Part shown: piece by piece, positions 14,428 through 16,735 of the stretch | Position numbering within the stretch: the first letter of the stretch is position 1 | How the letters are laid out: every line of letters starts with the position of its first letter | Source: Gammaproteobacteria bacterium | GTDB lineage: Bacteria; Pseudomonadota; Gammaproteobacteria; Pseudomonadales; Cellvibrionaceae | NCBI GenBank assembly: GCA_021151835.1 | Contig: JAGKWO010000072.1 | Location: 1-16,735 of the forward strand | DNA: 16,735 nucleotides | Direction of reading: 5' to 3' | Notes under the pieces: model-generated | The model's database searches: none | What the model saw: only the letters and a program-made list of their open reading frames with translations | What the model was told of the DNA's origin: nothing | Program-made: the position numbers and the translations under genes

Positions 14428-16131
14428 TTATTCCAGTATTAGCACCTTGTCTTCAAGGGCTCCCATCCTGATATCGAAACCCTTTTCGATGTGAATCTTA
14501 TTAAACCTGGAATATTCTCCCGTCTCAGGCGAGTAGGTTTTGAGCCGGTAAGTTTGTTTTGCTAATGGGGTTTCGAATTTTATTGTCACACTGGACGCTT
14601 GTGCCGTTCTGTTGAACAAATACACAAACGGTTTATCGCCAGCGGTTAATGCAAACGCAGCTACAGTTTTATTGGATACGATTATGGGAACCCTGGAGAA
14701 GTTGCCGTTGCCCGCGGTTAACATGCGTTGGTTTATTTCGTCGACACGGTGGAAATAGGGTTCCATGCCTTTTTCGTCAAAATATTCCCACCACCAGGAC
14801 AGCGGCAATACCGGCGTTGGGTTGAACAAGCCGTACCAAAGCTGGCGTTTATAATCGCTGATCATATTTTCGGAAAAATCGTCGAAATTTTTACTCCAGT
14901 CCCACTCGTAGCCCGCTTCACCAATAATGTAAGGTTTATTGTGCTTGCTGGAGTATTCATTAATGGCGACTGGAATTGCTTCAAGTGCTTTATAAATATG
15001 CTTTTGATTGATATCGATATGTTTTATATCGTTCAATCCCTTTACATCGCGGTGTGAAATGCTGGTGGTTATTGGCCGATCATAAATATCAATGCTGGCC
15101 AGGTATTCGCTCATTTCAGTGTGCCATTGGGTGACTGCCTCATCGGGTATAGGTGCGTCTTTGTTGTGATACATGACGTTATCAATTTCGTTAAAAAATT
15201 CCCATATACCTATATGAGGGCTGTATCCCCAACGGGCTACCATGAACCGGAGCTTGTTTTTGTACTGCGCTTTAGCCTCATCAGACGTGAAAAATTCTTG
15301 CAGAGTGGTGGCAAATCCACCATTTTTTTTGTTGTAGATACTGTTATCCCAGCCTGAGCCCATAAACCCAACATGGCTCTCCAGTACAAGCATCATGTAC
15401 ACGTTCGTTTTTTCGGCAATTCCGATAAGCTCATCCATGCGCGCAATACCTGTTTCGTTAAAGCGTGATTTGCTGGGTGAATACCGCGATGCGTTATCTA
15501 CCCAGCGCCAGTCTACCGGAAGGTTCCAGTAGACCATCCAGGTGCGAATGAAATTGCCTCCATTGGAAGATAGTTTTTTCAACATAGCGTCATAATTAAA
15601 CCGATCATGTTCGTGAAGGTTTTTAAAATACTTTGAATCATCATTATCCCTTTTCTCCCATCCTATATTTTTGCCTAAACCACGAAAGAGTTCACCGTTA
15701 TCAAATTGGAGTGCCCACGCGTTATGGACCTTTAGAAATCCCTTCCCGTGACTTTTTTGTACAAAGAAATGCGCTGCTGGCGTGTGCTCTTGGAGGCTGT
15801 TGGTAGTTAAATGTACGCGATAGGTATACTTCCCAGCCTCCTGTGGCGCAAAGCGCGCTTGCCAGCGTGATTTTTTTTGGCTTTCTCCCGCAACGTAGAA
15901 AGCAGGCAAAAGTAATTTCTTTTTAGAGGGTGATAGGAGTCCTACATCTACACGAATATCCGTCTGGTTAAAGGGGTCCTTCCATTCTGTTTTCAGCTCG
16001 ATGTCGATATTTATTCTTTGGTGTTGCATAGGCTGTTGCGCGGTAACAGAAGCCTTGAGTTCTGTCGCGGAACAAGGCAAACCAACCAGGAAACAACCGA
16101 ATAATACGAGGGCACTCAGGTACTGTTGCAT
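14428..16131 (-). CDS. Secreted DUF5060-type glycoside hydrolase (GH5-like clan A barrel)
   Basis: This 567-residue protein has a signal peptide (1-22, cleavage after CSA). An Ig-like DUF5060 domain spans about 25-125 and a TIM-barrel glycosidase about 130-475. A C-terminal beta-sandwich follows (about 480-567). Candidate catalytic residues are Glu315 (IWEFFNEID), the acid/base, and Glu405 (YIIGEAGYEWDW), the nucleophile. Trp-rich PLSWWWEYFD lies in the strand after the nucleophile and probably lines the sugar site. The frame opens further upstream to a TTG at 16188, but ATG 16131 gives a clean signal peptide. Its ribosome site is weak. The substrate cannot be read from sequence; mannan or other hemicellulose is likely given the neighbouring mannanase-like gene. 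It sits in the middle of a three-gene set with 69 and 27 base gaps. Confidence 0.8.
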   Translation of the reverse strand: MQQYLSALVLFGCFLVGLPCSATELKASVTAQQPMQHQRINIDIELKTEWKDPFNQTDIRVDVGLLSPSKKKLLLPAFYVAGESQKKSRWQARFAPQEAGKYTYRVHLTTNSLQEHTPAAHFFVQKSHGKGFLKVHNAWALQFDNGELFRGLGKNIGWEKRDNDDSKYFKNLHEHDRFNYDAMLKKLSSNGGNFIRTWMVYWNLPVDWRWVDNASRYSPSKSRFNETGIARMDELIGIAEKTNVYMMLVLESHVGFMGSGWDNSIYNKKNGGFATTLQEFFTSDEAKAQYKNKLRFMVARWGYSPHIGIWEFFNEIDNVMYHNKDAPIPDEAVTQWHTEMSEYLASIDIYDRPITTSISHRDVKGLNDIKHIDINQKHIYKALEAIPVAINEYSSKHNKPYIIGEAGYEWDWSKNFDDFSENMISDYKRQLWYGLFNPTPVLPLSWWWEYFDEKGMEPYFHRVDEINQRMLTAGNGNFSRVPIIVSNKTVAAFALTAGDKPFVYLFNRTAQASSVTIKFETPLAKQTYRLKTYSPETGEYSRFNKIHIEKGFDIRMGALEDKVLILE

Positions 16132-16160
16132 AAAAATATAACCCAAACTGGGAGTGGAAG

Positions 16161-16185
16161 TCGCGATGTAAAATGCACATCGCGA
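16161..16185. repeat. 9-bp hairpin between two glycosidase genes
   Basis: TCGCGATGT at 16161-16169 pairs perfectly with ACATCGCGA at 16177-16185 around a 7-base loop. Neither strand has a T-run after the stem, so it is not a standard terminator. It sits in the 69-base gap inside a probable operon, where it could stabilise the 3' end of the upstream message or act as an operator dyad. Confidence 0.5.
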
Positions 16186-16200
16186 CAAGCGGTGGAGCGA

Positions 16201-16735
16201 TTAACGGCTCATTTCCAGAATATTGGAGTAACCGGTTTCGCCACCGGCGTTGATGCCTTTTACCCGGTAGTAATAGGTTTTTCCCGGGTCGGATGTTTCG
16301 TCAAACCAGAGCGGGGTTGGCTTATAAATTTTGTCCTCTGTGTATTTTTTCACATCAAAAATAACCGAGTCCTGTACTCCCACAGCCATGACTTCCCAAG
16401 GTCCATTTTTGCTTTCGGCGCGCTCGATATTGTACCCGGAAGCACCCGTGGAGCCGCGCCATACCAGCTCACCCTTGTTCCCCCAAAGCACGGGTGGCTG
16501 ATCAGGTTTTTTGACAGACGGAACTTTCATGCCTCGCATCGCATAACCTTCTCTACGAATCAAATCCAGGATTTGCTGCGCCTGGAAGTGGTGGCCACTG
16601 GTGAACCCGGGGATGTGAAACGAGTTAATCGGAGTGCCCCCTTCGTTGTGGTAATAAAAGCCACCGTCTCTGCGGTGCGAACGAATACTCCACAACAAGC
16701 CACCACTAATGCCTTCTTCACGGATGGTTTTGATT
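16201..16735 (-). CDS. Mannanase-like glycoside hydrolase C-terminus with FN3-like domain (cut by window edge)
   Basis: The reading frame is open through the right edge, so this is the C-terminal 177 or so residues of a larger protein. The visible part starts in the last strand of a TIM barrel: GISGGLLWSIRSHRRDGG followed by FYYHNEGG and SFHIPGF. This resembles the end of GH5 beta-mannanase-type barrels, where the Trp stacks on the sugar. A fibronectin III-like domain follows (KKPDQPPVLW to SNILEMSR), including GYNIERAES and YYYRVKGINAGGETGYSN. The catalytic glutamates lie outside the window. The DUF5060 glycosidase gene follows after 69 bases. An alternative is another clan-A family; the exact family needs the missing part. 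Confidence 0.65.
   Translation of the reverse strand, partial: IKTIREEGISGGLLWSIRSHRRDGGFYYHNEGGTPINSFHIPGFTSGHHFQAQQILDLIRREGYAMRGMKVPSVKKPDQPPVLWGNKGELVWRGSTGASGYNIERAESKNGPWEVMAVGVQDSVIFDVKKYTEDKIYKPTPLWFDETSDPGKTYYYRVKGINAGGETGYSNILEMSR

Noticed and set aside
16132..16188. Longer N-terminus (19 more residues) for the DUF5060 glycosidase.
   Set aside because: It would start at TTG inside the 16161-16185 hairpin region and would bury the signal peptide that begins cleanly at ATG 16131.

Overview
The window looks like chromosome from a Gram-negative, plant-polysaccharide-degrading gammaproteobacterium, most likely Cellvibrio or another member of the Cellvibrionaceae. This is inferred from three consecutive secreted glycosidase-type genes, a lipoprotein with a serine-rich linker of the kind common in Cellvibrio secreted proteins, a gammaproteobacterial type of leuA and Lrp/AsnC regulator, and sigma-54 regulatory logic. 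No rRNA, tRNA, CRISPR array, insertion sequence or phage gene was seen.

Layout, left to right. (1) 1-1070: the 5' end of leuA (2-isopropylmalate synthase, minus strand, cut by the window edge) faces away from an Lrp/AsnC-family regulator, with a 368-base AT-rich control region between them and a clear terminator after the regulator. (2) 1093-4648, minus strand: a tight four-gene operon of a membrane-anchored M48 zinc metallopeptidase followed by three divergent AIM24/TIGR00266 paralogues, the last with an extra N-terminal domain. (3) 4770-5709, plus strand: a damaged RES-Xre toxin-antitoxin locus. The promoter and antitoxin N-terminus are intact, but the antitoxin C-terminus and the toxin start are missing and the two parts are out of frame. 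(4) 5747-7036, minus strand: a lipoprotein with FN3, CAP/SCP and SdrD-B-like modules. (5) 7150-13090: a cyanate-use island. cynA-cynB-cynD (ABC importer), cynS (cyanase) and a DUF1348 NTF2-like gene form one minus-strand operon, diverging from a PAS/AAA+/Fis sigma-54 activator (cynF type). The intergenic region contains what reads as a complete enhancer-dependent promoter: three 12-bp dyads, an IHF-type site and a -24/-12 element facing cynA. (6) 13240-16735, minus strand: three glycosidase-type genes. They are a mannanase-like C-terminal fragment running off the window, a DUF5060 glycosidase with both catalytic glutamates, and a GH5 protein whose expected nucleophile glutamate is an alanine.

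How the parts work together: CynABD would import cyanate and CynS would convert it with bicarbonate to ammonium and CO2. CynF with RpoN would switch the operon on when cyanate is present and nitrogen is short. The glycosidase genes are consistent with mannan or other hemicellulose degradation. The most unusual points are the natural nucleophile-less GH5 beside an active-looking partner, the collapsed toxin-antitoxin locus, the peptidase plus three-AIM24 operon of unknown function, and the very clean cyn regulatory region.
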